Origin: Ancalomicrobiaceae bacterium
GTDB lineage: Bacteria > Pseudomonadota > Alphaproteobacteria > Rhizobiales > Ancalomicrobiaceae
Assembly: GCA_031291575.1 (NCBI GenBank)
Contig: JARLIT010000177.1
Span: 1-51,308, forward strand
Reading direction: 5' to 3'
DNA length: 51,308 nucleotides
The notes under the pieces are model-generated. The model saw only the letters and a list, made by a program, of their open reading frames with translations. It was not told the DNA's origin and did no database searches. Shown here in pieces: positions 1-10,544 of the stretch (positions within the stretch are counted from its first letter, which is position 1; each line of letters starts with the position of its first letter). The translations under genes were made by a program, and so were the position numbers.

Positions 1-44
1 CCAGACGTGTGTACCAGTTCAAAGCTCGATACCGCTTAGATATC

Positions 45-72
45 AATATGTCCTTGGTAGGGCGGACATATT
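45..72 (-). terminator. Hairpin downstream of tRNA-Leu, possible terminator
   Basis: A perfect 9-bp inverted repeat, AATATGTCC (45-53) and GGACATATT (64-72), with a 10-nt spacer lies 9 bases past the tRNA 3' end. No long U-tract follows on the minus strand, so a terminator role is only a guess; it could also be a processing structure. Nothing else is recognisable in bases 1-80. Confidence 0.35.
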
Positions 73-80
73 TGGGTTAG

Positions 81-167
81 TGGTGCCCAGGAAAGGACTC
101 GAACCTTCACGCCCTCTCGAGCGCCAGCACCTGAAGCTGGTGCGTCTACCAATTCCGCCACCTGGGC
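81..167 (-). tRNA. tRNA-Leu (anticodon CAG)
   Basis: Read on the minus strand this folds as an 87-nt class II tRNA with the long variable arm expected of leucine tRNAs. The acceptor GCCCAGG pairs with CCTGGGC, followed by discriminator A and an encoded CCA. The anticodon stem CCAGC/GCTGG encloses the loop TTCAGGT, giving anticodon CAG, which reads CUG codons. The T-loop GGTTCGAGTCC is canonical. A good promoter lies directly upstream. Confidence 0.97.
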
Positions 168-178
168 AACGGCGGCGA

Positions 179-207
179 CGAATACGGGGTCGCGTCAGTC
201 TTGTCAA
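179..207 (-). promoter_or_regulatory. Promoter of tRNA-Leu
   Basis: On the minus strand a consensus -35 box TTGACA (202-207) is separated by exactly 17 bases from a -10-like TATTCG (179-184). The tRNA 5' end begins 11 bases further on, the distance expected for a housekeeping sigma-70 stable-RNA promoter. Confidence 0.65.
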
Positions 208-682
208 TTGCGCTTTCCATCTTCCCAAATGAAATTCCACAGGTAAGACAGTCGTCCTCGTGTGAGAGGGAAAACGCGGCGGCGCGCTCGGGGCTGGCCG
301 CGCGCGCCGCCAGATAGGCCGGGCGGGCGGAGATGCCGGATCCGAGATGCCGACGGGGAACGACGTCCTGAGCGCCGGGGCGGATGCTTTCGATCGGCAA
401 CCATCCACCGACCGGCAGGGTCGGCATCGACCGCGCGGCTGGCTCGGGCTGGCGGCGGAACCCCTGGCCGCGAGAAACATTGACTTCACCCCCACCGCCC
501 CGTATAAGCCCGCGGACCGGGACCGCGGTCGTCCGGCTGCGATGGTGCGTGCCCGAAGTCGCCGACTTGGCTAGATCCAAGCGGCGGCCGTTTCGGGCAG
601 CGGGCCGGCGATAGCCCAGACCCGCTTCCTCTTTTGAATCAACGCGAAGTGAGAGGGCTGCTGGCGACGGCGGCTTGGCGAT
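208..682. other. Intergenic region between tRNA-Leu and rpmH, no gene seen
   Basis: About 475 bases of very GC-rich sequence. Several open frames cross it on both strands, but none has a recognisable domain or a convincing ribosome binding site, and they overlap each other. It should hold the rpmH promoter, but I could not find convincing -35/-10 boxes. GC-rich inverted repeats such as CCGCGG...CCGCGG near 510-528 are visible without a clear role. Confidence 0.5.
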
Positions 683-817
683 ATGAAACGGACCTATCAA
701 CCCTCCAAGCTGGTGCGCAAGCGCCGTCACGGCTTCCGCGCCCGCGCCGCCACGGTGGGCGGCCGTCTGGTGCTCGCCCGTCGGCGTGCGCGTGGTCGCA
801 AGCGTCTGTCGGCCTGA
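683..817 (+). CDS. rpmH: 50S ribosomal protein L34
   Basis: A 44-residue protein starting [20 protein letters not shown] and ending RKRLSA, which is the full conserved sequence of bacterial L34, a small basic protein of the large ribosomal subunit near the exit tunnel. The length is typical. The start ATG is fixed by the universally conserved MKRTYQPS N-terminus. There is no strong Shine-Dalgarno. It is followed by the usual partners rnpA and yidC, though with an unusually long gap before rnpA. Confidence 0.97.
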   Translation: MKRTYQPSKLVRKRRHGFRARAATVGGRLVLARRRARGRKRLSA

Positions 818-1146
818 TTGCAAAATCCGATGCCTCGGGCCGAGGCGTGGAGTGTCTTTCGGCGCGGTCCGCGCGCCCGCATGGTCCGGACGCTCTGGGG
901 ACCGGGCGATCGCTGCGGCGGATGCCAGGACGCGCGTCGGCGAAGCACCGCCTCCGATGTGCTTTCGGCTGTGTGGCCGGGAGCGGGGGTGAGGCAGAGT
1001 GGCGCCGGATGGGCCGGCCCGCACGATGTCCGGCCGCAGTGGCATGTCACCGGCGCTGCCGCATGCGCAGTGGACCATCCGATCGCCCACCGCGGCAAGA
1101 CGGACGCGAGCAACACCTGTGCCGCGACTGCCGAGCGCTCCTGACC
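818..1146 (+). other. Gap between rpmH and rnpA
   Basis: 329 bases without a convincing gene. Close after rpmH, a small GC hairpin built on GCCTCG/CGAGGC (about 831-845) has no T-run. The frame that later becomes rnpA is open through this region, but its translation (Arg/Ala/Gly/Cys-rich) does not resemble the RnpA N-terminus, so it is probably non-coding. There is no yidD. Confidence 0.5.
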
Positions 1147-1638
1147 ATGGATGCGAATGCCATGGACCGACTGCTGAAACGCGCCGAGTTCCTGTCCGTC
1201 GCCAAAGGAGCGAGGGCGGCTCGGCGCGGTTTCGTTCTGCAGGCGGCGGCATCGGGCGAGACGGGTCGAGCGCCGCGCTGCGGCTTTACGGTCACGAAGA
1301 AGACCGGCGGGTCCGTCGTGCGCAATCGCATCCGGCGACGCCTGCGCGAGGCGATCCGGCTCTACGGGACCCTTCACGCGCGCCCTGGGACCGACTATGT
1401 ACTGATCGGCCGCGAAGAGGCGTTGCGGCTCGATTTTGCCACGATCGCGGTGGATCTGGCGGGAGCCTTCCGACAGGTCCACGCCCGGATCGACGGACGT
1501 GCGGCGCAGACCGGGGTGAAGCCGGCGGACGGCGCGCCCGAACATGACGATTTGCCGAGGCGCGGGCCGCGGCTCACCGAGAGCCCGCGCGCCGAGACGA
1601 ACAGAACCCGGACGACCAGAACTGGACGGACAGAATGA
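1147..1638 (+). CDS. rnpA: Ribonuclease P protein component
   Basis: Protein subunit of RNase P, which assists the catalytic RNA in removing 5' leaders from pre-tRNAs. From the chosen start it is 163 residues. It begins with the typical RLLKRAEFLSVAKG segment and contains the RNA-binding signature RNRIRRRLREAIRL at residues 59-72. The frame is open far upstream, so the start is judged by family alignment: ATG 1147, or ATG 1162 giving MDRLLKR. Residues after about 120 form a non-conserved, Arg/Thr/Pro-rich tail. The stop overlaps the yidC start (ATGA), so the two are translationally coupled. Confidence 0.9.
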   Translation: MDANAMDRLLKRAEFLSVAKGARAARRGFVLQAAASGETGRAPRCGFTVTKKTGGSVVRNRIRRRLREAIRLYGTLHARPGTDYVLIGREEALRLDFATIAVDLAGAFRQVHARIDGRAAQTGVKPADGAPEHDDLPRRGPRLTESPRAETNRTRTTRTGRTE

Positions 1639-3464
1639 GCGGGAATCGGAACTTCATCGTCGCGATAGCTCTGTCTCTGGCGGTCCTCTTCGTTTGGCAA
1701 TATTTCATCGCCGGCCCGCAACTCGAGCTGCAACGCAAGAAGGCCGAGACCGAGCAGGCGCAGAAGGCCAACGATCAGCCGAGCCCGACCACTCCCGGAA
1801 CGACCGTGCAGGCGCCGACCGCTCCGACCTCGGGCGCCACGCTGCCGGGGGTCGTCGGAACCGCAAACCTGTCGACCGATCGGGCGACGGCGCTCAAGGC
1901 CGAGCCGCGGGTGGCGATCAACACCGACTCGCTCGGCGGTTCGATCGATCTCGTCGGCGGCCGGATCGACGATCTGTCGCTGAAGCACTACCACGAGACC
2001 ATCGATCCGAAGAGCCCGAACATCGACCTGTTCGGCCCGGTCGGCACGGCGGAGCCCTATTTCGCCGAATTCGGCTGGGTCGCCGACCCCGCCAATCCGA
2101 TCAAGACGCCGACCCGTGATACCCGCTGGACGCAGGAAGGCTCCGGCGAGTTGACGCCGCAGACACCGGTCACGCTGAGTTATGACAATGGCGAAGGCTG
2201 GGTGTTCAAGCGCACGCTCGCTGTCGACGACAAATACGTCTTCACCGTCACCGACACGGTGGAGAATGCCAGCGGCAAGACCGCGACGCTGACGCCCTAT
2301 GCCGCGATCGAGCGCTACGGCACGCCGAAGCTCGGCGGGAACTGGCTGCTGCACGAGGGACTCGTGGGCATCCTCGGCTCCGACGAGCTGAAGGAAGAGA
2401 AGATCACCTACAAGGACATCAAGGCCAAGTTGATGGACGAGCGGCCGAAGCAGACTGGCGGTTGGGTCGGCTTCGTCGACAAATATTGGGCGACGGCGCT
2501 CGTTCCTGAGGCCGGGCATGACGTGCGGCCGATCTTCTCCTACCAGCAGGCCGGCGGCTCGCTCGACACCTATCAGACCTATCTGGTCGGCGATGCGACC
2601 TCGCTGGCGGCCGGAGCGACGACCAAGGCGACCACGCGCCTCTTCGCCGGTGCCAAGGAAGTCGAGACGATCAACGGCTATCGCGACAACCTCGGCTTCC
2701 AGAAGTTCGATCTTCTGATCGACTGGGGCTGGTTCTGGTTCCTGACCAAGCCGATGTTCTGGCTCCTGGGCTTCCTCAACAAGGTGATCGGCAACTTCGG
2801 CATCGCCATTCTGGTCACCACCGTCATCCTGAAGCTTCTGTTCTTCCCGCTTGCCAACAAGTCGTACGAATCGATGAGCAAGATGAAGAAGCTACAGCCT
2901 GAGATGAAGGAGCTGCAGGAACGCTTCGCCGACGACAAGGCGACGCAGCAGAAGGAGATCATGGCGCTCTACAAGCGACATAAGGTCAATCCGGTGTCCG
3001 GATGTCTGCCGGTCATGCTGCAAATTCCGGTGTTCTTCTCGCTTTATAAGGTGCTCTACATCACCATCGAAATGCGGCACGCGCCGTTCTACGGCTGGAT
3101 CCACGATCTTGCCGCGCCGGACCCGACGTCGCTGTTCAATCTGTTCGGGCTGATCCCGTTCTCGCCGCCGCAGGCTCTGATGATCGGCGTCTGGCCGCTC
3201 ATCATGGGCGCGACCATGTGGGTGCAGATGAAGCTCAATCCGGCGCCGCCGGATCCGACCCAGAAGATGCTGTTCACCTGGATGCCGCTGATCTTCATGT
3301 TCACCCTGTCGAATTTCCCGGCCGGTCTCGTCATCTACTGGGCGTGGAACAACACGTTGTCGATCCTGCAGCAGGCGCTGATCATGAAGAAGAACGACGT
3401 CAAGATCGAGCTGTGGGACAACTTGCGAGAGACCTTCGCTTTCGTCGGAAAGCTCAGAAAGTAG
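1635..3464 (+). CDS. yidC: Membrane protein insertase YidC
   Basis: A 609-residue inner-membrane insertase of the YidC/Oxa1/Alb3 family, acting alone or with SecYEG. An N-terminal transmembrane anchor (about 5-26) is followed by a Thr/Pro-rich linker and the large periplasmic beta-sandwich domain (about 70-340). The conserved five-helix core starts near residue 372. It contains the cytoplasmic coiled hairpin with LANKSYESMSKMKKLQPEM from about 405, PVSGCLPVMLQIPVFFSLYK near 455-475, and NFPAGLVIYWAWNN near 560. The length is normal for Gram-negative YidC. It overlaps rnpA by four bases. Confidence 0.97.
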   Translation: MSGNRNFIVAIALSLAVLFVWQYFIAGPQLELQRKKAETEQAQKANDQPSPTTPGTTVQAPTAPTSGATLPGVVGTANLSTDRATALKAEPRVAINTDSLGGSIDLVGGRIDDLSLKHYHETIDPKSPNIDLFGPVGTAEPYFAEFGWVADPANPIKTPTRDTRWTQEGSGELTPQTPVTLSYDNGEGWVFKRTLAVDDKYVFTVTDTVENASGKTATLTPYAAIERYGTPKLGGNWLLHEGLVGILGSDELKEEKITYKDIKAKLMDERPKQTGGWVGFVDKYWATALVPEAGHDVRPIFSYQQAGGSLDTYQTYLVGDATSLAAGATTKATTRLFAGAKEVETINGYRDNLGFQKFDLLIDWGWFWFLTKPMFWLLGFLNKVIGNFGIAILVTTVILKLLFFPLANKSYESMSKMKKLQPEMKELQERFADDKATQQKEIMALYKRHKVNPVSGCLPVMLQIPVFFSLYKVLYITIEMRHAPFYGWIHDLAAPDPTSLFNLFGLIPFSPPQALMIGVWPLIMGATMWVQMKLNPAPPDPTQKMLFTWMPLIFMFTLSNFPAGLVIYWAWNNTLSILQQALIMKKNDVKIELWDNLRETFAFVGKLRK

Positions 3465-3478
3465 CGCTGCTCGCGCTG

Positions 3479-3505
3479 TCGAACCCGGAGCCGTTTCGGG
3501 TTCGA
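3479..3505 (+). terminator. Hairpin between yidC and engB
   Basis: A perfect 9-bp inverted repeat, TCGAACCCG (3479-3487) and CGGGTTCGA (3497-3505), with a 9-base loop lies 15 bases after the yidC stop. There is no T-run, so it is at best a weak or Rho-assisted terminator or an mRNA-stabilising structure. Confidence 0.4.
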
Positions 3506-3599
3506 TCGGCACGAGGGCGACGTCTCTGTTCGCCTCGGGGCCACTTCGCGTCCGAAACGTCTCCAACTCGCCAACTCAATGTTGCCACGGAGGGCTCGA

Positions 3600-4364
3600 A
3601 TGGCGTCCGACCCGCGATTGCCCGACGGAATGGTGCCGAGTTCCCAAACAGCCGACGCCGTGCCGAATGCCGACGCCGAGCGCGGGCGGCTGTTGTTCGC
3701 CCGGCCCTGGACGTTCCGGCTCGGCGTTGTCGCGCTTGACGGGCTGCCGCCGGTCGAGGGCGCCGAAGTGGCCTTCGCCGGCCGCTCCAATGTCGGCAAG
3801 TCAAGCCTCATCAACGCGATCCTTGGCCGGTCGGACCTCGCCCGCACCTCCAATACGCCCGGCCGGACGCAGGAGTTGAACTTCTTTGCTCCCGCGCTCC
3901 TCGACAAGACACCGCCGGGCCGCGGCAAAACGTCGGCACCAAAGCGGTTGCCGGCCGACATGTCCGCCGGCATCTCGATCGTCGACATGCCCGGCTACGG
4001 CTATGCCCAGGCGCCGCAGGAACATGTGGCGAACTGGACGGAACTCGTCTTCGACTATTTGCGCGGACGGGTGAACCTCAGGCGCGTCTATGTGCTCGTC
4101 GATTCCCGGCACGGACTGAAGCCCAACGACGCTGAGGTGCTCGACCTGTTGGATCAGACTGCTGTCTCCTACCAGATCGTGCTGACCAAAGCCGACAAGG
4201 TGGCGAAAGCTGCGGGGGCTGCGACGCTGGCGCCGCTGCAGGCGACGATCGTTGAGGCCATCCGCCGGCGTCCGGCCGCGCATCCGGTCATCCTCGCCAC
4301 CTCGTCGGAAAAGGGCTGGGGGATCGAGGAGCTCAGGGCGGAGATCGCCGCGTTGGCGGGGTGA
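3600..4364 (+). CDS. engB: Ribosome biogenesis GTP-binding protein YihA/YsxC/EngB
   Basis: A TRAFAC-class GTPase needed for 50S subunit assembly. From ATG 3600, chosen for the GGAGGG Shine-Dalgarno upstream, it is 254 residues. G1 is GRSNVGKS at 61-68, the G2 region is [10 protein letters not shown]3 is DMPGYGYA starting at 129, and G4 is TKADK at 196-200. Most EngB proteins go from the ELNFF strand to the DMPG strand in about 10 residues. Here a Lys/Pro/Gly-rich stretch of about 20 extra residues (roughly 103-121) is inserted. An alternative ATG at 3579 would add seven residues. The usual neighbour argB is absent. Confidence 0.95.
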   Translation: MASDPRLPDGMVPSSQTADAVPNADAERGRLLFARPWTFRLGVVALDGLPPVEGAEVAFAGRSNVGKSSLINAILGRSDLARTSNTPGRTQELNFFAPALLDKTPPGRGKTSAPKRLPADMSAGISIVDMPGYGYAQAPQEHVANWTELVFDYLRGRVNLRRVYVLVDSRHGLKPNDAEVLDLLDQTAVSYQIVLTKADKVAKAAGAATLAPLQATIVEAIRRRPAAHPVILATSSEKGWGIEELRAEIAALAG

Positions 4365-4481
4365 AGCCTGATCTGACGAAAGCCTGACGGGCTGTTGCCG
4401 ATCCGCCACGCTGCGTTGCCTGAAGCGCCTCAACATGGCTCGACGCGGACTCCGCCGCATTTTCGCGCCCTTCCAGCCTAA

Positions 4482-4513
4482 CCGTGACCAAACTATTTCT
4501 AAACAAGTCACGG
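4482..4513 (+). promoter_or_regulatory. Inverted repeat upstream of the L,D-transpeptidase
   Basis: CCGTGAC (4482-4488) and GTCACGG (4507-4513) form a perfect 7-bp inverted repeat around an AT-rich 18-base spacer, in an otherwise GC-rich intergenic region 65 bases before the gene. It could be an operator or a leader hairpin. I cannot assign a regulator. Confidence 0.3.
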
Positions 4514-4577
4514 GTACTGCTCGTGCGTTTCCGCGGTTTGTCGCGGCGTCGGCGGGCAGGCGAGAGGGGCGAATGGC

Positions 4578-5288
4578 ATGACGAAAGCGTGGACGGAAAG
4601 TGCAGCGGGAATCGCGCGGCGGACGTTTCTCCTGGGGGCTCCCCTGGCGCTGGCGGCCTGCGCCGGAACGCGGATGGCTGAGACGCAAGCCTATTTCGAG
4701 CACCCGGTTGGGGGGCAGCAATTCGGCGTCAGCCCGGATATCGTCGCCTATTATGGCCCGCTCGACGACGAGCGCTTCCCAGTGCCGGCGCTCGACGTGC
4801 GCCATATCGATCCGCAGTGGTTGCGCCAGGAAGTGGCATTTACGGGCCCCTATCAGCCCGGCACCGTCGTCGTCGATCCCGGCGCCAGGCACCTCTATCA
4901 CGTCAGCGAGGGCGGTCGTGCCATCCGCTACGGCGTCGGCGTCGGCCGCGAGGGCTTCGGCTGGAACGGCCAGGCAACGATCAAGCGCAAGGCCATCTGG
5001 CCGACTTGGACGCCGCCGGCCGAAATGGTGGTGCGTGATCCTGCTGCCAAGCCCTATGCCAACGGCATGCCGGGCGGGCCGGAAAACCCGCTCGGGGCGC
5101 GCGCGCTCTATCTCTACCAGGGCGATCGCGACACGCTCTACCGGCTGCACGGCACCTACGAGCCGGACAGCATCGGCACGGCGGTATCGTCGGGCTGCGT
5201 CCGCCTGTTCAACCACGACATCATCGACCTCTACAACCGCACGCCGACCGGCACGCGGGTGGTCGTGCTGCCGACCCTGACCAGCTGA
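4578..5288 (+). CDS. L,D-transpeptidase, YkuD/ErfK family, putative lipoprotein
   Basis: A 236-residue cell-wall enzyme likely to form 3-3 peptidoglycan cross-links or attach proteins to peptidoglycan. The N-terminus combines a twin-arginine-like RRTFLLGA and a lipobox LAAC with Cys28 as the predicted lipidation site, so it is probably membrane-anchored and periplasmic. The YkuD domain covers about residues 93-228. His191 in LHGT and Cys207 in SSGCVRL are the catalytic residues. A GAGGGG ribosome site precedes the ATG. Many alphaproteobacteria carry multiple copies of this family, so the exact role cannot be assigned. Confidence 0.9.
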   Translation: MTKAWTESAAGIARRTFLLGAPLALAACAGTRMAETQAYFEHPVGGQQFGVSPDIVAYYGPLDDERFPVPALDVRHIDPQWLRQEVAFTGPYQPGTVVVDPGARHLYHVSEGGRAIRYGVGVGREGFGWNGQATIKRKAIWPTWTPPAEMVVRDPAAKPYANGMPGGPENPLGARALYLYQGDRDTLYRLHGTYEPDSIGTAVSSGCVRLFNHDIIDLYNRTPTGTRVVVLPTLTS

Positions 5289-5438
5289 TCGCGCCGTTCT
5301 GCGCCGGCTGCCCAGGCTGCCGGCGCCGCGTCGATTGCCTTGCATTTTAACCGAATCCTTAGGCTCCGCCCTTACGCCCGGTTAACATGGCGCGTGCGAG
5401 ACTCCCGGTATAAAGCCAACCCCTGCCGGGATCGTTCG

Positions 5439-6386
5439 ATGACGCGTCTTGATGCCTATGAGGGACTGGACATCGCCGTCCTGCTGCCCTGCTACAATGA
5501 GGCGCTGACCATCACGAGTGTGGTGGAGGGGTTCAGGCGCTCGCTTCCCGCCGCCAAGATCTGGGTATTCGACAACAATTCCTCCGATGGCACGGCCGAG
5601 GCAGCGATGGCGGCCGGGGCGCGCGTGGTGCGCGAGCGCCGGCAGGGCAAGGGCAATGTGGTCCGGCGCATGTTTGCCGACGTCGATGCCGACATCTACG
5701 TCATGGCCGACGGCGATGGCACCTATGATCCGGCTCAGGCGCCGATCCTTGTCGACGCGCTGATCGAGGAACATGCCGACATGGTGGTCGGCACGCGCAA
5801 GGGCGTCAGCGAGGATGCCGGCCGCGATGGCCACGCCTTCGGCAACCGCATGTTCAACGGCATCTACGCCCAGCTGTTCGGTCGGGACTTCACCGACATC
5901 CTGTCGGGCTACCGGGCGTTCACCCGCCGCTTCGTCAAGAGTTTCCCGGCCATCTCCTCCGGCTTCGAGATCGAGACCGAGATGAGTGTCCACGCGGGAC
6001 AACTGAAAATGCCGACGGCGGAGGTCGAACTCGACTATGGCCGCCGGCCGGAGGGCTCGCATTCGAAGCTCGCCACCGTCAAGGACGGGCTGAAGATCCT
6101 CGTCATGATCGCCATGCTGATGAAGGAGACGCGACCAGCCGCCTTCTTCGGGCTCCTCGCCGGCTTGTTCGGCCTCATTTCCCTGATCATCGCCACGCCC
6201 GTGATCGCCCAATTCCTTGCGACCGGGCTGGTGCCGCGACTGCCGACGGCGGTCGCCGCGATGGGGCTGATGGTGATCGCGTTTCTCTTCACCGCCTGTG
6301 GGCTGATCCTCGATTCCGTCGCCCGCGGCCGCGTCGAACAGAAGCGCATCCTGTATCTGGCCCAGGCGCCGCTGAAGCTGCAGTAA
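5439..6386 (+). CDS. Family 2 glycosyltransferase with C-terminal membrane helices
   Basis: A 315-residue protein with an N-terminal GT-A domain. It begins DIAVLLPCYNEALTI, contains ADGDGTYDP with the metal/nucleotide-binding Asp motif, and has TRKGVSEDAGRDGHAFGN and ILSGYRAFTRRFVKSFP, as in polyprenyl-phosphate glycosyltransferases (DPM1/GtrB type). Two hydrophobic helices follow (about 235-262 and 270-295). It probably transfers a sugar from a nucleotide donor to a lipid carrier at the inner membrane. The donor sugar is unknown. The frame is open upstream of ATG 5439, but homology begins right after it. Confidence 0.9.
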   Translation: MTRLDAYEGLDIAVLLPCYNEALTITSVVEGFRRSLPAAKIWVFDNNSSDGTAEAAMAAGARVVRERRQGKGNVVRRMFADVDADIYVMADGDGTYDPAQAPILVDALIEEHADMVVGTRKGVSEDAGRDGHAFGNRMFNGIYAQLFGRDFTDILSGYRAFTRRFVKSFPAISSGFEIETEMSVHAGQLKMPTAEVELDYGRRPEGSHSKLATVKDGLKILVMIAMLMKETRPAAFFGLLAGLFGLISLIIATPVIAQFLATGLVPRLPTAVAAMGLMVIAFLFTACGLILDSVARGRVEQKRILYLAQAPLKLQ

Positions 6387-6398
6387 AGCGACGACCTC

Positions 6399-9397
<2,999 letters not shown>

Positions 9398-9541
9398 CGG
9401 TAGTTCCCTTTGCGTAACCAGGTACGAAATGAGTGCCTTCTTCCGCAGCTAGCTGATACGCGCTACTTTGCACTTAGTCTCTTTTTTAGACCAAATCGGC
9501 GATAAAGGAAAGTCGCCGCCACACCCGAAAAGGACCATTGC
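9398..9541. promoter_or_regulatory. Divergent HxlR/qorB-like control region
   Basis: 144 bases between divergent starts, noticeably AT-richer than the flanking genes. It contains an imperfect inverted repeat TTAGTCT (9474-9480) / AGACCAA (9488-9494) with a T-rich centre, which could be the repressor site. The exact -35/-10 boxes are not clear by eye. Confidence 0.4.
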
Positions 9542-10423
9542 ATGTCACAGACCCTGCTCGTTACCGGCGCTGCCGGCAAACTCGGCCGCCTCGTCGTATC
9601 GGAGCTCATCGCCAAGGGCGGCAGCACCGTCATCGCCGGCTCGCGCGATCCGGCCAAACTGGCCGATCTGGCAGAGAAGGGCGCCAGGACCGCCCGCGTC
9701 GACTTCGACGACGAGGCCTCGCTCGCAGCCGCTTTCGCCGGCGTCGACCGCGTGCTGGTCATCTCGACCGATGCGGTAGGCGAACCCGGCCAGCGTCTCG
9801 CCCAGCACGAGAAAGCGGTGAAAGCGGCCGTCGCCGCCGGCGTCAAGCACATCGTCTATACGTCGATGCCCAAGCCCGAGCCGGGCTCGGCCATCGTGTT
9901 CGCGCCCGACCACTACGGTACGGAGCAGGCGGTGAAGGCGTCCGGGCTCGCCTACACCATCCTCAGGGTCAGCTGGTACCAGGAGAATTTCCTGATGTCG
10001 CTGCCGAACGTTCTGGCCTCCGGGCAGTGGTTCACTGCGGCGGGGCAGGGGAAAGTGTCGCATATCGCTCGCGCCGATGTCGCCAAAGCGGCGGCCGCTG
10101 CGCTGGCCTCGGCCACGTCGGAGAGTGTCACCTACAATCTGACCTCGGAGGAGGCGTTCACGACCGATGAGATCGCCAAGATCGCCTCGGATGTGTTCGG
10201 CAAGCCGATCGCGGTTGTGCACATCAGCGACGAGCAGTTGAAGGCCGGGCTCGTCCAGCACGGCGTGCCCGAGGCCATGGCGGGCTTCATCGCCTGTTTC
10301 GATACCAACACGCGTCTCGGCGGGGTGACGCCGCCGACCGGCGACTTCTCCAAGTTGACTGGCCAGAAGCCGCGGAGCCTCAAGGCGTATTTCGAGACGC
10401 ACAAGTCCGACTACGTGAAGTGA
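9542..10423 (+). CDS. NmrA-like / QorB-type NAD(P)H:quinone oxidoreductase
   Basis: A 293-residue atypical short-chain dehydrogenase. The Rossmann motif is VTGAAGKLGRLV at residues 7-18. VDFDDEASLAAAFAGVDRVLVIS is followed by VKHIVYTSMPKPEP and FAPDHYGTEQAVKASGLAYTILR, a pattern shared by QorB (YtfG) and NmrA-like NAD(P)-binding proteins. It probably reduces quinones or acts as a redox sensor using NADPH. An AAGGA Shine-Dalgarno precedes ATG 9542. It is divergently paired with the HxlR regulator, and a strong palindrome follows the stop. Confidence 0.88.
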   Translation: MSQTLLVTGAAGKLGRLVVSELIAKGGSTVIAGSRDPAKLADLAEKGARTARVDFDDEASLAAAFAGVDRVLVISTDAVGEPGQRLAQHEKAVKAAVAAGVKHIVYTSMPKPEPGSAIVFAPDHYGTEQAVKASGLAYTILRVSWYQENFLMSLPNVLASGQWFTAAGQGKVSHIARADVAKAAAAALASATSESVTYNLTSEEAFTTDEIAKIASDVFGKPIAVVHISDEQLKAGLVQHGVPEAMAGFIACFDTNTRLGGVTPPTGDFSKLTGQKPRSLKAYFETHKSDYVK

Positions 10424-10458
10424 TCCGCACGGGACGCGCTCAAGCTATTGAATCTGGC

Positions 10459-10501
10459 GCATTTCCTTTCGCTCAGATGATTCCATCTGAGCGGGAAATG
10501 C
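10459..10501. repeat. Long palindromic repeat, copy 1 (possible bidirectional terminator)
   Basis: The outer arms GCATTTCC (10459-10466) and GGAAATGC (10494-10501) and inner arms GCTCAGATG (10471-10479) and CATCTGAGC (10484-10492) enclose the tetraloop ATTC. The trailing sequence GGAAATGCTCCAG is nearly repeated at the end of a second hairpin at 20715-20727. It sits between convergent genes, so it may end transcription both ways, but it looks like one member of a dispersed palindromic repeat family. Confidence 0.75.
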
Positions 10502-10544
10502 TCCAGGGCGGGTGCGCAGCGGGCTCAACGACCCGGCGCGCGCC

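Noticed and set aside
146..1252. A 368-codon minus-strand open frame across rpmH and rnpA
   Set aside because: It crosses rpmH and rnpA antisense and the tRNA, and the protein is low-complexity with no recognisable family.
5347..5385. CtrA-like site upstream of the glycosyltransferase
   Set aside because: TTAACCG...CGGTTAA forms an inverted repeat 39 bases wide and TTAA-N8-TTAG is off by one from the TTAA-N7-TTAA consensus; too weak to call.
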